64,000 bases of DNA. It comes from Alloalcanivorax xenomutans. GTDB taxonomy: Bacteria; Pseudomonadota; Gammaproteobacteria; Pseudomonadales; Alcanivoracaceae. Below the pieces are notes generated by a model. It had not been told where the DNA came from and made no database searches. It saw only the letters and a program-made list of their open reading frames with translations. The stretch covers positions 1-64,000 of the forward strand of contig NZ_OBMO01000012.1 of the NCBI RefSeq assembly GCF_900217905.1, read 5' to 3'. A program made the position numbers and the translations under genes. Shown here piece by piece: positions 18,820-28,621 of this stretch; the first letter of the stretch is position 1; every line of letters starts with the position of its first letter.

Positions 18820-20420
18820 GCCTGCTGGAGCTGGAGCAATTGACGGTCCGTTTTGGCGACACCGCGCCGGTGGTGGACCGGGTCAGCCTTAAACTGGAAC
18901 GGGGCCGCATGCTGGCACTGGTTGGGGAGTCCGGTTCCGGCAAATCACTCACCGCCATGTCGATCCTTGACCTGCTGCCCGCCAGCGCTACCCGTGAAGC
19001 CAAGGCCCTGCGCCTGGATGACGAGAATCTGCTGGCCTGGTCGGAAACCGAACGGCGGCGGCTGCGCGGCGGGCGTATCGGGACGATATTCCAGGAACCG
19101 CTGACGGCGCTGAATCCTTTGCACACGGTGGAAAAACAGATCGGTGAAACGCTGCGCATTCACCAGGGGCTCAGCGGCGCCACCGCGCGCCAACGCAGCC
19201 TGTCGCTGCTGAGCCAGGTGGAGCTGCCCGCCAGCGAAGCCATGCTGTCGCGCTACCCCCACCAGCTCAGCGGCGGGCAACGTCAGCGAGTGATGATCGC
19301 CATGGCCCTGGCCAATGATCCGGAGTTACTGATCGCCGACGAGCCCACCACCGCCCTGGATGTGACCGTCCAGGAAACCATCATGGACCTGCTCAAACGC
19401 CTGCAGCACGAGCGTAATCTGGGCATCCTGCTGATCAGCCATGATCTCGGGCTGGTGGGCCGGTTCGCCGAGGATGTGGCGGTGATGCACCAGGGCAAGG
19501 TGGTGGAATGCGGCCCGTCGGAGCAGGTGTTGAGTCAGCCACAAGCGGAGTACACCCGTCATCTGATCGACGCCGAGCCCAGCGGAACCGCGGTACCGGT
19601 GGCGGCCGATGCGCCGACTCTGCTCCGGGCGGATGATCTTGAGGTGAGCTTCAAAGGCAGCCGCCGCGGTTGGTTCGGCCCACGGGAGGAAACCCGGGCG
19701 GTGGACCGCATTTCTTTTCAGCTGCGCCGTGGTGAAACCCTGGGTGTGGTCGGTGAATCCGGCTCCGGCAAATCGACGCTGGCGCTGGCGCTGCTGCGGC
19801 TGGTCGCCTGTCAGGGACGCGTCGTGCTGCTGGATCAGGATCTCACCCGCCTGCGTGGTGGTGCCCTGCGTCCCTGGCGACGCCATATGCAGGTGGTCTT
19901 CCAGGACCCCTTCGGCAGTCTGAATCCACGCCTGACGGTGCTGCGAGCCGTGGAGGAAGGGCTTCGCGTGCACCAACCGGATCTGAGCCGCGACCAGCGC
20001 CGGGAGCGGGTGCGGCAGCTGCTGCGGGAAGTGGGTCTGGACCCCGGGGCCCTGGAGCGTTACCCCCACGAGTTCTCCGGTGGTCAACGCCAGCGCATCG
20101 CCATTGCCCGGGCGCTGATCATGAAACCGGATCTGCTGATCCTGGACGAACCCACTTCCGCTCTGGACCGCAGCGTGCAGGCCCAGGTGCTGGATCTGCT
20201 GCGCGATCTGCAACGCCGGCACGGGCTCAGCTACCTTTTCATCAGCCATGACCTCAAGGTGGTGCGCGCGCTCAGTCACCGGTTGCTGGTGATGCGCCAG
20301 GGCCAGGTGGTCGAGCACGGCGACACCGAAACCGTCTTTCAGCGGCCTGCCCACGACTATACGCGCACCCTGATCGACGCTGCTTTCAGCACCGAGAAGA
20401 AACACGCCGTTGCACATTGA
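18816..20420 (+). CDS. yejF: Peptide ABC transporter fused ATPase YejF
   Basis: The 534-aa protein carries two complete ABC ATPase domains, so it replaces the DppD/DppF pair. Each half has a Walker A (GESGSGKS), a signature (LSGGQRQRV and FSGGQRQRI), a Walker B with DEPT, and an H-loop (ISHDL). A short linker joins the halves near residue 265. It completes the yejABEF operon that imports peptides across the inner membrane. Each ATPase half shows the full set of catalytic motifs, so both sites should be active. Confidence 0.95.
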   Translation: MSLLELEQLTVRFGDTAPVVDRVSLKLERGRMLALVGESGSGKSLTAMSILDLLPASATREAKALRLDDENLLAWSETERRRLRGGRIGTIFQEPLTALNPLHTVEKQIGETLRIHQGLSGATARQRSLSLLSQVELPASEAMLSRYPHQLSGGQRQRVMIAMALANDPELLIADEPTTALDVTVQETIMDLLKRLQHERNLGILLISHDLGLVGRFAEDVAVMHQGKVVECGPSEQVLSQPQAEYTRHLIDAEPSGTAVPVAADAPTLLRADDLEVSFKGSRRGWFGPREETRAVDRISFQLRRGETLGVVGESGSGKSTLALALLRLVACQGRVVLLDQDLTRLRGGALRPWRRHMQVVFQDPFGSLNPRLTVLRAVEEGLRVHQPDLSRDQRRERVRQLLREVGLDPGALERYPHEFSGGQRQRIAIARALIMKPDLLILDEPTSALDRSVQAQVLDLLRDLQRRHGLSYLFISHDLKVVRALSHRLLVMRQGQVVEHGDTETVFQRPAHDYTRTLIDAAFSTEKKHAVAH

Positions 20421-20501
20421 AAGGCCCCCACCGTTTATCCCCGGCCGGTTTTCTCTATACTTGAGCCAGGTATCTTCAACACCAATATTCGAGGACAGAC
20501 C

Positions 20502-21305
20502 ATGGGTTTTCTCGCGGGCAAACGCTTCCTGATCGTCGGCATCGCCAGTGATCGCTCCATCGCCACCGGTATCGCCGAAGCCATGCACCGGGAAGGCGCC
20601 GAACTGGCCTTCACCTACCAGAACGACAAGCTGAAAAAGCGGGTACTGAAAGCCGCCGAAGCCTACGGCAGCAACGAAAGCCTGTGCTTCCCCTGCGACG
20701 TGACCTCCGATGAGGAGATCACCCGGGTGTTCGCCGACCTAGGACAACAGTGGGATGGCCTGGACGGCGTGGTGCACGCGGTGGGTTTCGCTCCCGCCAA
20801 CGAGCTGGATGGTAACTTCGCCGAGGTCGCCACCCGGGAAGGCTTCCGCATTGCTCACGATATCTCCGCGTACAGCTTCGTGGCGCTGGCCAAGGCGGCA
20901 CGGCCTCTGATGCAAGGCCGCAACGGCGCCCTGCTGACGCTGTCCTATCATGCATCCCGCCAAACCGTACCGAACTACAACGTCATGGGCCTGGCCAAAG
21001 CCAGCCTGGAGGCCTCGGTGCGCTATCTGGCCTCCAGCCTGGGGCCGGAAGGCATTCGCGTGAACGGCGTCTCCGCCGGTCCGATCCGTACCCTGGCCGC
21101 TTCCGGCATCAAGAAATTCCGTACCATGCTGGAGTACAACGCCGCCAAGGCACCGCTGCGCCGTAACGTCACCATCGAGGAAGTGGGTAATACCGCCGCT
21201 TTCCTGTGTTCCGATCTGGCTTCCGGTATTACCGGCGAGATCACCTACGTGGATGCTGGCGCCGCCACCGTTTCCATGCCGTTCGAGGAACCGGGCGAGG
21301 ACTGA
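20502..21305 (+). CDS. fabI: Enoyl-ACP reductase (NADH) FabI
   Basis: FabI reduces the enoyl-ACP double bond in each round of type II fatty acid synthesis. The 267-aa short-chain-dehydrogenase fold has the FabI-type cofactor site [13 protein letters not shown] and the catalytic Tyr149/Tyr159/Lys166 arrangement ([18 protein letters not shown]). The segment between the tyrosines differs from the common LGAERAI form, so it is a diverged FabI rather than the E. coli type. GAGGA precedes the ATG. A -10-like TATACT lies at 20456-20461, about 40 bp before the start, so it may have its own promoter. Confidence 0.93.
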   Translation: MGFLAGKRFLIVGIASDRSIATGIAEAMHREGAELAFTYQNDKLKKRVLKAAEAYGSNESLCFPCDVTSDEEITRVFADLGQQWDGLDGVVHAVGFAPANELDGNFAEVATREGFRIAHDISAYSFVALAKAARPLMQGRNGALLTLSYHASRQTVPNYNVMGLAKASLEASVRYLASSLGPEGIRVNGVSAGPIRTLAASGIKKFRTMLEYNAAKAPLRRNVTIEEVGNTAAFLCSDLASGITGEITYVDAGAATVSMPFEEPGED

Positions 21306-21386
21306 TCCTCGCCCTCCCCACCATCACCAGACTGACATATTCGACTGTCAGGCTGGCGGCTCCTAACCGATCAATAAAGGAGCCTG

Positions 21387-23219
21387 ATGGTGAGCCCGAA
21401 AACGTCTCTGGCCCTGTTGCCGCTGGTATCCGCGCTGGCCCTGGCGGGCTGCGGTGGCGACAGCAGCGATAACGATAACAGCGGCGGTGGGGAGCCGCTG
21501 TCCCTGACCATCCTTCATATCAACGATCATCACTCCAATCTTGAGGCATCGAGCCTGACGCTGGATATCGCCGGCGCCGAAACCACTTTTGACTCGGGTG
21601 GCTTCCCCCGCGTAGTGGCCAAGATCGCCGAACGGGAAGCGGCGCGGAGCAATGTCCTCAAGCTGCATGCGGGGGACGCCATCACCGGCACGCTGTACTT
21701 CTCCAGCTTCGAAGGTGAGGCCGATGCCGAACTGATGAACCAGGTGTGTTTCGACGCCTTCGCTCTGGGTAATCACGAATTCGATCGGGGTGACGCCGGC
21801 CTCAAGAAGTTTCTCGACTACCTGGCCGATGACAGTTGCGGGACTCCGGTTCTGGCCGCCAACGTCAAGCCGCAAGTAGGCACCCCGCTAGCGCCCAACG
21901 CCGGGGACGACTACATCAAGCCCTACGTGATCCACGAAGTGGACGGGCAACAGGTCGGTATCATTGGTATCGACATCGCCGGCAAAACCCAGAACAGCTC
22001 CAGCCCGCTGGATACCACGGAGTTTCTGGACGAGCAGGAAACCGCTCAGGCCATGATCGACGAACTGGCCGATCAGGGCGTCAATAAAATCATCCTGCTG
22101 ACCCACTATCAGTATCAGAATGATCTGGAAATGGCCGCCAATCTGTCCGGCGTCGATGTGATCATCGGAGGTGACTCACACACTCTACTCGGAGATTTCG
22201 CTGATTACGGCCTGGCCGCATCCGGTGATTACCCCACCATTGTGACCAACGCCGATGGCGATCAGGCCTGTGTCGCCCAGGCCTGGCAGTACTCCCAGGT
22301 GGTGGGAGAGCTGAACGTGGAATGGGATGCCGACGGCAATGTCACCGCCTGCGCGGGCGTGCCGTACTTGCTGCTGGGAGACTCGATCACCCGTAAAACC
22401 GCCGATGACGAATCCTATGAGCCCGAGGGTACGGAACGGCAACAGATCCTGGCCGCCGTTGACGCCGACGCTCAACTCAGTCTGACCAGCCCCGACCTCA
22501 ATGCCCAAACGCTGCTCGCCGGTTTTACCGAGCAACTGGACGAGTTCCAGAATATCGAGATCGGCACCGCCACCGAAGACCTGTGCCTGGCCCGGATCCC
22601 CGGTCGGGAGTATGGCGACCCTTGCCCCAGCGAGGACCCGGATCGTGGCGGTGACATTCCCAATGTGGTGGCCAACGCCTTTCTGTTCATGAGCAAGGAG
22701 GCCGACGTCTCCATCCAGAATGCCGGCGGCGTGCGCATCGACATCCCGGCAGGTCCCATCACCATCGGTGATGCCTACACCTTGCTGCCATTCGGCAACA
22801 CCCTCACCAACCTGGATATGACCGGCGCGGAAATCCGCCAAGTGCTCAATGAGGCGGTGGATTATGCTCACAGCGACTCTTCCGGTGCCTATCCCTATGC
22901 CTCCGGACTGCGCTGGTACGTGGACATGAACCGGGCGGAAGGCGAGCGCCTCTATGACATAGAATACCGTCTGCGCAACGAAGGCGAGTGGCAGCCGCTG
23001 GACGATACCACCGAGTTGACCGTGGTGAGCAACAGCTTCACCGCCAGCGGCCAGGATGGCTACCTCACCTTCGGTACGGTCAGCGAAGACGGACGCGCCG
23101 TGGACACTTTCCTCGATTACGCGCAGTCCTTTGTCGACTACATGATGGAAGTCGGCACGGTTGGCAAGCCTGCCCTGGAAGCTTACTCCACCCGCCACTA
23201 CACCTCGGCGGCGGAATAA
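21387..23219 (+). CDS. 5'-nucleotidase/metallophosphatase family lipoprotein
   Basis: The 610-aa precursor has a lipoprotein signal with lipobox LAGC (Cys22), then a two-metal calcineurin-like phosphoesterase domain: LTILHINDHHSN, HAGDAITG, GNHEFDRG and IIGGDSHTLLGDF. A C-terminal 5'-nucleotidase domain includes NAGGVRIDIPAGPITIGDAYTLLPFGN and the substrate-binding ASGLRWYVD. It should be an envelope enzyme releasing phosphate and nucleosides from nucleotides (UshA/NucA type). AAAGGAG precedes the ATG; a GTG one codon later would be better spaced. No phosphate-regulon box was recognised. Confidence 0.88.
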   Translation: MVSPKTSLALLPLVSALALAGCGGDSSDNDNSGGGEPLSLTILHINDHHSNLEASSLTLDIAGAETTFDSGGFPRVVAKIAEREAARSNVLKLHAGDAITGTLYFSSFEGEADAELMNQVCFDAFALGNHEFDRGDAGLKKFLDYLADDSCGTPVLAANVKPQVGTPLAPNAGDDYIKPYVIHEVDGQQVGIIGIDIAGKTQNSSSPLDTTEFLDEQETAQAMIDELADQGVNKIILLTHYQYQNDLEMAANLSGVDVIIGGDSHTLLGDFADYGLAASGDYPTIVTNADGDQACVAQAWQYSQVVGELNVEWDADGNVTACAGVPYLLLGDSITRKTADDESYEPEGTERQQILAAVDADAQLSLTSPDLNAQTLLAGFTEQLDEFQNIEIGTATEDLCLARIPGREYGDPCPSEDPDRGGDIPNVVANAFLFMSKEADVSIQNAGGVRIDIPAGPITIGDAYTLLPFGNTLTNLDMTGAEIRQVLNEAVDYAHSDSSGAYPYASGLRWYVDMNRAEGERLYDIEYRLRNEGEWQPLDDTTELTVVSNSFTASGQDGYLTFGTVSEDGRAVDTFLDYAQSFVDYMMEVGTVGKPALEAYSTRHYTSAAE

Positions 23220-23240
23220 GCTTCAACGACGACCCGCAGG

Positions 23241-23264
23241 ATGACCGCCATGGACGGCGGTCAT
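23241..23264. repeat. Single-copy relative of the 75-bp array hairpin
   Basis: ATGACCGCC (23241-23249) and GGCGGTCAT (23256-23264) form a perfect 9-bp stem around ATGGAC. Read on the plus strand it matches the minus-strand half-unit of the array at 32845-33219 (GGCCGCC-ATGGAC-GGCGGCC), with paired changes that keep the stem. Confidence 0.75.
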
Positions 23265-23286
23265 AAGAGGCCACCACGGAGCCGCT

Positions 23287-23352
23287 GTGGGAGCTTGCCT
23301 GCAAGCGAATCCAGGGACCCGGAAGTCCATTCGCTTGCAGGCAAGCTCCCAC
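23287..23352. repeat. REP-like perfect inverted pair
   Basis: The arms at 23287-23310 and 23329-23352 are perfectly complementary over 24 bp, with an 18-nt loop. Each arm contains GTGGGAGCTTGCCTGCAAGC. It sits in the convergent gap between the nucleotidase gene and ppiD and looks like a palindromic pair of REP elements. Confidence 0.85.
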
Positions 23353-23445
23353 CCTTCTGTGCCAGCGACCCCGGAAGGCCTTCGTACAGACCAGTGTCCC
23401 AATGGAGACACTCACTCTCACTCCCGCTATTGCGCACGGAGCCAT

Positions 23446-23482
23446 AAAAAAGCCCGCTCTGATTCAAGAGCGGGCTTTTTAT
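23446..23482. terminator. Bidirectional terminator at the ppiD 3' end
   Basis: AAAAAAGCCCGCTCT (23446-23460) and AGAGCGGGCTTTTT (23467-23480) form a GC stem flanked by A- and T-runs. It can end ppiD transcription from the right and the nucleotidase transcript from the left. Confidence 0.9.
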
Positions 23483-23503
23483 TATCGCCGTGACTGTTGC
23501 GGC

Positions 23504-25420
23504 CTATTCGGGCTTGGCGCGCAGCTCATCGGCATGGATGGTGACGTCGCGGGTATCGCGCAGGAACGCCATGACCTGCTCGAAATCGCGCTCGCCTTCC
23601 ATCTCACCCAGTTGCAGCAAAGCCTGCTTCTGCTGACTTTCCGGCAACGGTTCCTGACCACCATCAGTGACTCCGGTAACCTGGAAGGCCACCCAGCCAC
23701 CATTGGGCAAATCCGCCACCTGAATTTCAGAAGCGCCCTGCTCCCGCGTCCATGGCAGCGTGAAAGCTTGCTGTACCACCATCGGCGCCGGTTGGCGGGC
23801 ACCGCGATGCACCTCGCTTTGCTCTTCGATCCGGGCGTTTGCCAGCGCCGCGATCTCATCCAACGCCTTGCCTTCCTTCGCCAGCTCGCGAGCCTGTTCA
23901 GCCAGGGAAAGTGCTTTTTCCCGTGCTTGTTGCCCTTTAAGGGTGTCGCGAATCCGGTCCGCCACCTGATCAAGCGGCAACGGCTCCGGCTCCTGGCGAT
24001 CCTCCAGGTGCACCGCCAGATAGCGCCCGCCATCCAGCTCCAGCACATCACTGTTATGGCCCTGCTCCTTCACCGCCGGAGTATTCAGGGCTTCACGCAC
24101 CTTTGGAGAGTCCAGTTCCGCCGGCAGATCATTGACCGCCACCCAATCGGTGGTCTCGACTTTCAGGCCCAACTGCTCCGCCGGGGTTTGCAGATCACCG
24201 TGCTCGAATACCAGCTCTTCCATCTGTGCCAGCGCGTCCATCATCATGGACTGAGCACGGGCGGCTTTGAGATCGGCGATCAGACCCTCGCGCATTTCGT
24301 CCAGCGGCGGGAAGGTCTGTTTGTCCTCCCGCAGTACGGTCAGCAAGTGCACACCGGATTCAGACACCACCGGCTCGGAAACATCTCCCACGGACAAGGA
24401 CTTGAGCGCCTCATCCAGTGCCTCCGGCAGCGAACCGGGGGCCAGCATGCCCAGATTACCGCCATTATCGGCACTGCCCGGATCGTCGGAATAGGTCTTC
24501 GCGGCATCGGCGAAAGACTCGCCACCTTCGATGGCCTCGCGCACTTCACGGGCGCGCTCAAGCGCCTCATCCGCACTGCGCTCGTCCGTGCCAATCAGAA
24601 TATGGGCCACTTCCTTGGAGCCGTTGGCGCGACTCTCCGCCATGCTGCGGCGAGCTTCGTATTCGGCGCGAATATCATCGTCGCTGACATCAACTTGCGC
24701 CTCGTACTGCTCCGGGCTCAGCACCAGATAGCTGATGCGATAGCGCTCGGGGCGCATGAACTGGTCCTGGTGATCCTGGTAATACTGCGCCACCTGCTCA
24801 TCGGTGGCGTTGAACTGGCTTTCCAGATCCGCCAGGGGCAACTGCACGTAACGCAGATCACGGGTCTGCTCGCCCAAGCGACGCTGCTCGGCAAGTTCAC
24901 CGGGTAACGCGAAGTCGGTGCCGGTAAAAGCGAAGCGGTATTGTTGGGTCAGCCGGTCCTGACGATAGCCATCGAGATAGCCTCGTGGGGTCATGCCCTG
25001 GCTGCGCAATAAACGCTCAAACTGTTCGTCGGAAAATTTTCCGTTCTCGAAAAACGCCTGATTGGAACGGATCTCCGCCGCGGCCTGCACTTCGCTGAAA
25101 GCCATATCAGCGCTATTGGCGGCGGACAAAGTAAGCTGCTCGTTGATGATGCCTTCCAGCACCATCTCCGGGCGCACGTAGGCATCAAGCATGGCCTCGC
25201 TCACACCCGGGCTTTGCTGACGCAGCATCTGCCGCAACCGCTCGGTTCTCGCGGTCACGTAGTTGCGATAAATTTTATTGCCGTCCACCTCGGCCACCGA
25301 GACCGAGTCACCCCCACCGGTGAAATAACCATAAAACCCGGAAATAATAAAAGGGAGAATAATGGCGGCGAGCAGAACCTTGCCCACGGGCCCGCGGACA
25401 AATCGCCTGAACTCCTGCAT
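23504..25420 (-). CDS. ppiD: Periplasmic folding chaperone PpiD
   Basis: PpiD is an inner-membrane-anchored chaperone at the SecYEG exit. The 638-aa protein has one N-terminal span (GKVLLAAIILPFIISGFYGYF, about residues 13-33), a SurA-like N domain, a parvulin-type region near 265-365 (KEVAHILIGTDERSADEA through EPVVSESGVHLLTVL), and a C-terminal SurA-like half. GGAG precedes the ATG. It lies at the end of the lon-hupB block as in E. coli, but here tRNA-Asp lies between hupB and ppiD. Confidence 0.93.
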   Translation of the reverse strand: MQEFRRFVRGPVGKVLLAAIILPFIISGFYGYFTGGGDSVSVAEVDGNKIYRNYVTARTERLRQMLRQQSPGVSEAMLDAYVRPEMVLEGIINEQLTLSAANSADMAFSEVQAAAEIRSNQAFFENGKFSDEQFERLLRSQGMTPRGYLDGYRQDRLTQQYRFAFTGTDFALPGELAEQRRLGEQTRDLRYVQLPLADLESQFNATDEQVAQYYQDHQDQFMRPERYRISYLVLSPEQYEAQVDVSDDDIRAEYEARRSMAESRANGSKEVAHILIGTDERSADEALERAREVREAIEGGESFADAAKTYSDDPGSADNGGNLGMLAPGSLPEALDEALKSLSVGDVSEPVVSESGVHLLTVLREDKQTFPPLDEMREGLIADLKAARAQSMMMDALAQMEELVFEHGDLQTPAEQLGLKVETTDWVAVNDLPAELDSPKVREALNTPAVKEQGHNSDVLELDGGRYLAVHLEDRQEPEPLPLDQVADRIRDTLKGQQAREKALSLAEQARELAKEGKALDEIAALANARIEEQSEVHRGARQPAPMVVQQAFTLPWTREQGASEIQVADLPNGGWVAFQVTGVTDGGQEPLPESQQKQALLQLGEMEGERDFEQVMAFLRDTRDVTIHADELRAKPE

Positions 25421-25503
25421 GCTTCACTCCAAAGAGATACCGATCAATCGATTCGTTTTTATTTGGAACACCAAAGCGTCAGACGGTTCCGGGTTCCAGA
25501 GAG

Positions 25504-25597
25504 CCTGTTCATGATTTTTCGCCGTATGAGGATCGACTCCTTCGACCCCATCATCCCAAGAGCCAGGAAGCGAAGCGATATAAAAATCAGGAACAGG
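25504..25597. repeat. 94-bp inverted-repeat element beside tRNA-Asp
   Basis: CCTGTTCATGATTTTT (25504-25519) matches the complement of 25582-25597 at 15 of 16 positions. The 62-bp interior shows no gene. The layout resembles a very short MITE or a hairpin element inserted between ppiD and tRNA-Asp. Confidence 0.55.
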
Positions 25598-25607
25598 TTC
25601 TCAAAGC

Positions 25608-25636
25608 AAAAAAGCGCATCCGCTCTCCGGATACGC
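25608..25636 (-). terminator. Terminator of tRNA-Asp transcript
   Basis: On the minus strand, stem arms 25628-25636 and 25614-25622 (GCGTATCCG with CGGATGCGC, one G-U pair) are followed by six Ts at 25608-25613. Confidence 0.8.
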
Positions 25637-25646
25637 TTCCTGGGAC

Positions 25647-25723
25647 TGGCGGAGCGGACGGGACTCGAACCCGCGACCCCCGGCGTGACAGGCCGGTATT
25701 CTAACCAGCTGAACTACCGCTCC
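25647..25723 (-). tRNA. tRNA-Asp (anticodon GTC)
   Basis: The 77-nt gene folds as a standard cloverleaf with acceptor stem GGAGCGG/CCGCTCC, T-loop GGTTCGAGTCC and encoded CCA. The anticodon GTC lies in CCTGTCACG. It ends 11 bp from the hupB stop codon and has its own terminator, so it may be made by processing of the hupB transcript. Confidence 0.97.
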
Positions 25724-25733
25724 CGAAACCAGT

Positions 25734-26006
25734 TTAGTTCACCGCGTCTTTCAGTGCCTTGCCGGCTTTGAAGCCCGGCACGGTGGCTGCGGCGATCTTG
25801 ATGGTCTCACCGGTCTGCGGATTGCGGCCTTCACGAGCGGCACGCTGCTTCACGGAGAAAGTACCGAAGCCAACCAGAGAAACGCTATCGCCTTTCTTCA
25901 GTGCACCGGTGATCGCTTCCAGCGTCGCATCCAGAGCACGACCCGCGTCGGCTTTGGAAATGTCAGCAGCCGCTGCGATCGCATCAATCAGTTCTGATTT
26001 ATTCAC
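25734..26006 (-). CDS. hupB: DNA-binding protein HU-beta
   Basis: The 90-aa protein is a nucleoid-associated HU subunit. It has the conserved [21 protein letters not shown] start, the [25 protein letters not shown]-binding arm and the terminal [14 protein letters not shown]. The start is GTG with GGGGAA upstream. A gene in this place (after lon, before ppiD) is typically hupB. It has its own promoter in the 186-bp gap to lon. Confidence 0.96.
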   Translation of the reverse strand: MNKSELIDAIAAAADISKADAGRALDATLEAITGALKKGDSVSLVGFGTFSVKQRAAREGRNPQTGETIKIAAATVPGFKAGKALKDAVN

Positions 26007-26077
26007 AAAATTCCCCTTTTGCTGTTTCCCGGTTTCGTGGTCGAGGCGTAACGCACTCTCCTTACGACGAAGCCGCC

Positions 26078-26107
26078 TTTATACCAATCGCTTTAGGCAG
26101 GCGTCAA
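26078..26107 (-). promoter_or_regulatory. Promoter of hupB
   Basis: On the minus strand TTGACG (26102-26107) and TATAAA (26078-26083) are 18 bp apart, about 70 bp before the hupB start. Confidence 0.6.
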
Positions 26108-26192
26108 GAAAGGAAAGGCGCTGTACCGACAACTCACGTGATTGTAAAAAAGTCTGCCAAATCAAACTGTTAAACGCGGAAAAAAAGGCGGC

Positions 26193-28589
26193 TCAATGGG
26201 TGCTTGGCCGCTCTGATTCTCGCTGCGCTTTTTCATCGGCCAGGGCCAGATCCTCTTCCACTTCCGCTTCGCTCAAAGGCGTCGGCGTTTGCGTTAAAGC
26301 CACTTCCAGCACCTGATCGATCCATTTTACCGGACGAATATCCAATGACGCTTTGATATTTTCCGGCACTTCCTTCAGGTCGCGCTCATTTTCCTGAGGA
26401 ATCAAGACGGTTTTTATGCCGCCGCGGTGAGCGGCCAGCAGTTTTTCTTTCAATCCACCGATGGCCAGAACCTGACCACGCAGTGTGATCTCCCCGGTCA
26501 TCGCCACGTCGGCGCGAACCGGAATCCCGCACAACACCGAAACCATGGCGGTGCACATGGCAATCCCTGCACTGGGGCCATCCTTCGGGGTCGCCCCTTC
26601 CGGCACGTGAATGTGCAGGTCATTACGCTCCAATTGCCGGCGGCGAATCCCCAGCATACGGGAACGGCTTTTCACCACCGTCCACGCCGCCTGGATCGAC
26701 TCCTGCATCACATCCCCCAGGGAGCCCGTGGTGGTGACACGGCCTTTACCCGGCGTGGACACGCTCTCAATGGTCAGCAGCTCGCCGCCGACGGAGGTCC
26801 AGGCCAGGCCGGTAACCTGCCCGATCTGATCCTGCTCCTCGGCCAGGCCGTAGCTGAACTTGCGCACTCCCAGATAGTGATCGAGATTGTCCTCGGACAA
26901 TGTCACCGTCTCGGTGGAACGGCTCAGCGAATGCTCTTTCACCACCTTGCGGCAGATCTTGCTGATCTCCCGCTCCAACCCGCGCACCCCGGCTTCACGG
27001 GTATAGTGGCGAACGATATGGCGCAGACTGTCGTCGCTGAACGCCACTTCGTCCTTCTTCAGGCCATTGGCTTTGATCTGCTTCGGAATCAGGTATTGAG
27101 AAGCGATGTTGACTTTCTCTTCCTCGGTATAGCCGGGAAGACGAATCACTTCCATGCGATCCAGCAACGGAGCGGGAATGTTCATTGAGTTGGAAGTGCA
27201 GATGAACAGCGTCTCGGAGAGATCGTAATCCACTTCCAGATAATGATCGTTGAAGGTGTTGTTCTGTTCCGGATCCAGCACTTCCAACAGCGCGGAAGCG
27301 GGATCGCCGCGCATATCCATGCCCATCTTATCGACTTCGTCGAGCAGAAACAGCGGATTACGCACTCCCACCTTGGAGAGTTTCTGGATCACCTTGCCCG
27401 GCAATGAACCGATATAAGTACGGCGGTGGCCACGGATTTCCGCTTCATCACGGACACCGCCCAGCGCCATCCGCACGAACTTGCGGTTGGTAGCTCTGGC
27501 CACGGACTGGCCCAGGGAGGTCTTGCCCACCCCCGGCGGCCCCACCAGGCACAGCACCGGCCCTTTGACCTTGCCGACCCGGCTTTGCACGGCGAGGAAC
27601 TCCAGAATCCGTTCCTTCACCTCTTCCAGACCGTAATGATCCTGGTCCAGCACATCACGGGCATGGGCCAGATCGTGACGCACCCGGCTGCGTTTTTTCC
27701 ACGGCACCGAGGTCATCCAGTCCAGGTAGCTGCGGACTACCGTGGCCTCGGCGGACATTGGCGACATCATGCGCAGCTTGCTCAATTCAGCTTTGGATTT
27801 CTCCAAGGCGTCCTTGCTCATGCCGGCGCTGTCGATGCGTTTTTCCAGATCCTCGAGCTCGTTGCCGCTGTCGTCCAGATCGCCGAGTTCCTTCTGAATC
27901 GCTTTCATCTGCTCGTTCAGATAGTACTCGCGCTGGCTCTTCTCCATCTGCTTCTTGACCCGGCCACGGATGCGCTTTTCCATCTTCAGCACATCCATAT
28001 CGGATTCCATCAGCGCCACCAGGTGTTCCACCCGCTCGCGCACATCGGCCATTTCCAGCACGTCCTGTTTTTCTTCCAGCTTCAGCTGAAGATGGGCGGA
28101 AATAGTGTCCGCCAGACGGCTGATGTCCTCGATCGATTGCACCGAGTTCATTACTTCCGGTGCCACTTTCTTGGACAGCTTGACGTATTCCTCGAACTGC
28201 GCCAGCAGCGACCGGGCCAGAGCCTCCTGCTCGCTCAGCGACGGCAACTGGTCATCCAGTTCCCGCACATCCGCCACCCCGCCCTGCTCGTCAAAGCGGG
28301 CCCGGGTGACATGGCCGCGCACGCCGCCTTCCACCAGCACTTTCACGGTGCCATCGGGCAGTCGCAGCATTTGCAGGATGGTGGAAACGGTGCCCACCCG
28401 GTAGATATCGTCCTCGCCGGGGTCATCGTCCGAGGCATTGCGCTGGGCGACCAGCATGATCTGCTTGTCGTCGCTCATGGCCGCTTCCAGAGCGGCGATG
28501 GATTTCTCCCGCCCGACAAACAGCGGGATCACCATATGGGGATACACCACCACGTCTCTGAGCGGAAGCAAAGGAATATCTTTCAGCAC
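26193..28589 (-). CDS. lon: ATP-dependent protease Lon
   Basis: Lon degrades misfolded and regulatory proteins in the cytosol. The 798-aa protein has the N-terminal substrate domain, an AAA+ module with Walker [10 protein letters not shown] and Walker [12 protein letters not shown], and a C-terminal protease domain. The catalytic Ser673 lies in PKDGPSAG, and the partner Lys in [15 protein letters not shown]. The start is GTG with GAGG 6 nt upstream. It lies 32 bp after clpX, so read-through from clpPX is likely. The acidic C-terminal tail is variable in the family. Confidence 0.97.
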   Translation of the reverse strand: MLKDIPLLPLRDVVVYPHMVIPLFVGREKSIAALEAAMSDDKQIMLVAQRNASDDDPGEDDIYRVGTVSTILQMLRLPDGTVKVLVEGGVRGHVTRARFDEQGGVADVRELDDQLPSLSEQEALARSLLAQFEEYVKLSKKVAPEVMNSVQSIEDISRLADTISAHLQLKLEEKQDVLEMADVRERVEHLVALMESDMDVLKMEKRIRGRVKKQMEKSQREYYLNEQMKAIQKELGDLDDSGNELEDLEKRIDSAGMSKDALEKSKAELSKLRMMSPMSAEATVVRSYLDWMTSVPWKKRSRVRHDLAHARDVLDQDHYGLEEVKERILEFLAVQSRVGKVKGPVLCLVGPPGVGKTSLGQSVARATNRKFVRMALGGVRDEAEIRGHRRTYIGSLPGKVIQKLSKVGVRNPLFLLDEVDKMGMDMRGDPASALLEVLDPEQNNTFNDHYLEVDYDLSETLFICTSNSMNIPAPLLDRMEVIRLPGYTEEEKVNIASQYLIPKQIKANGLKKDEVAFSDDSLRHIVRHYTREAGVRGLEREISKICRKVVKEHSLSRSTETVTLSEDNLDHYLGVRKFSYGLAEEQDQIGQVTGLAWTSVGGELLTIESVSTPGKGRVTTTGSLGDVMQESIQAAWTVVKSRSRMLGIRRRQLERNDLHIHVPEGATPKDGPSAGIAMCTAMVSVLCGIPVRADVAMTGEITLRGQVLAIGGLKEKLLAAHRGGIKTVLIPQENERDLKEVPENIKASLDIRPVKWIDQVLEVALTQTPTPLSEAEVEEDLALADEKAQRESERPSTH

Positions 28590-28621
28590 TTAGGGCCTCT
28601 ATCGGTTCACGGGGCGCCCGA

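Noticed and set aside
20456-20461. Full promoter for fabI based on TATACT
   Set aside because: The -10 is good but no acceptable -35 lies at 16-18 bp, so only the -10-like match is mentioned in the fabI entry.
21321-21359. Inverted repeat (CTGACA/TGTCAG) between fabI and the nucleotidase gene
   Set aside because: The stem is short with a mismatch and no T-run; neither terminator nor operator could be supported.
23402-24907. 501-aa plus-strand open frame opposite ppiD
   Set aside because: It starts inside the REP and terminator region and is otherwise the shadow of ppiD.
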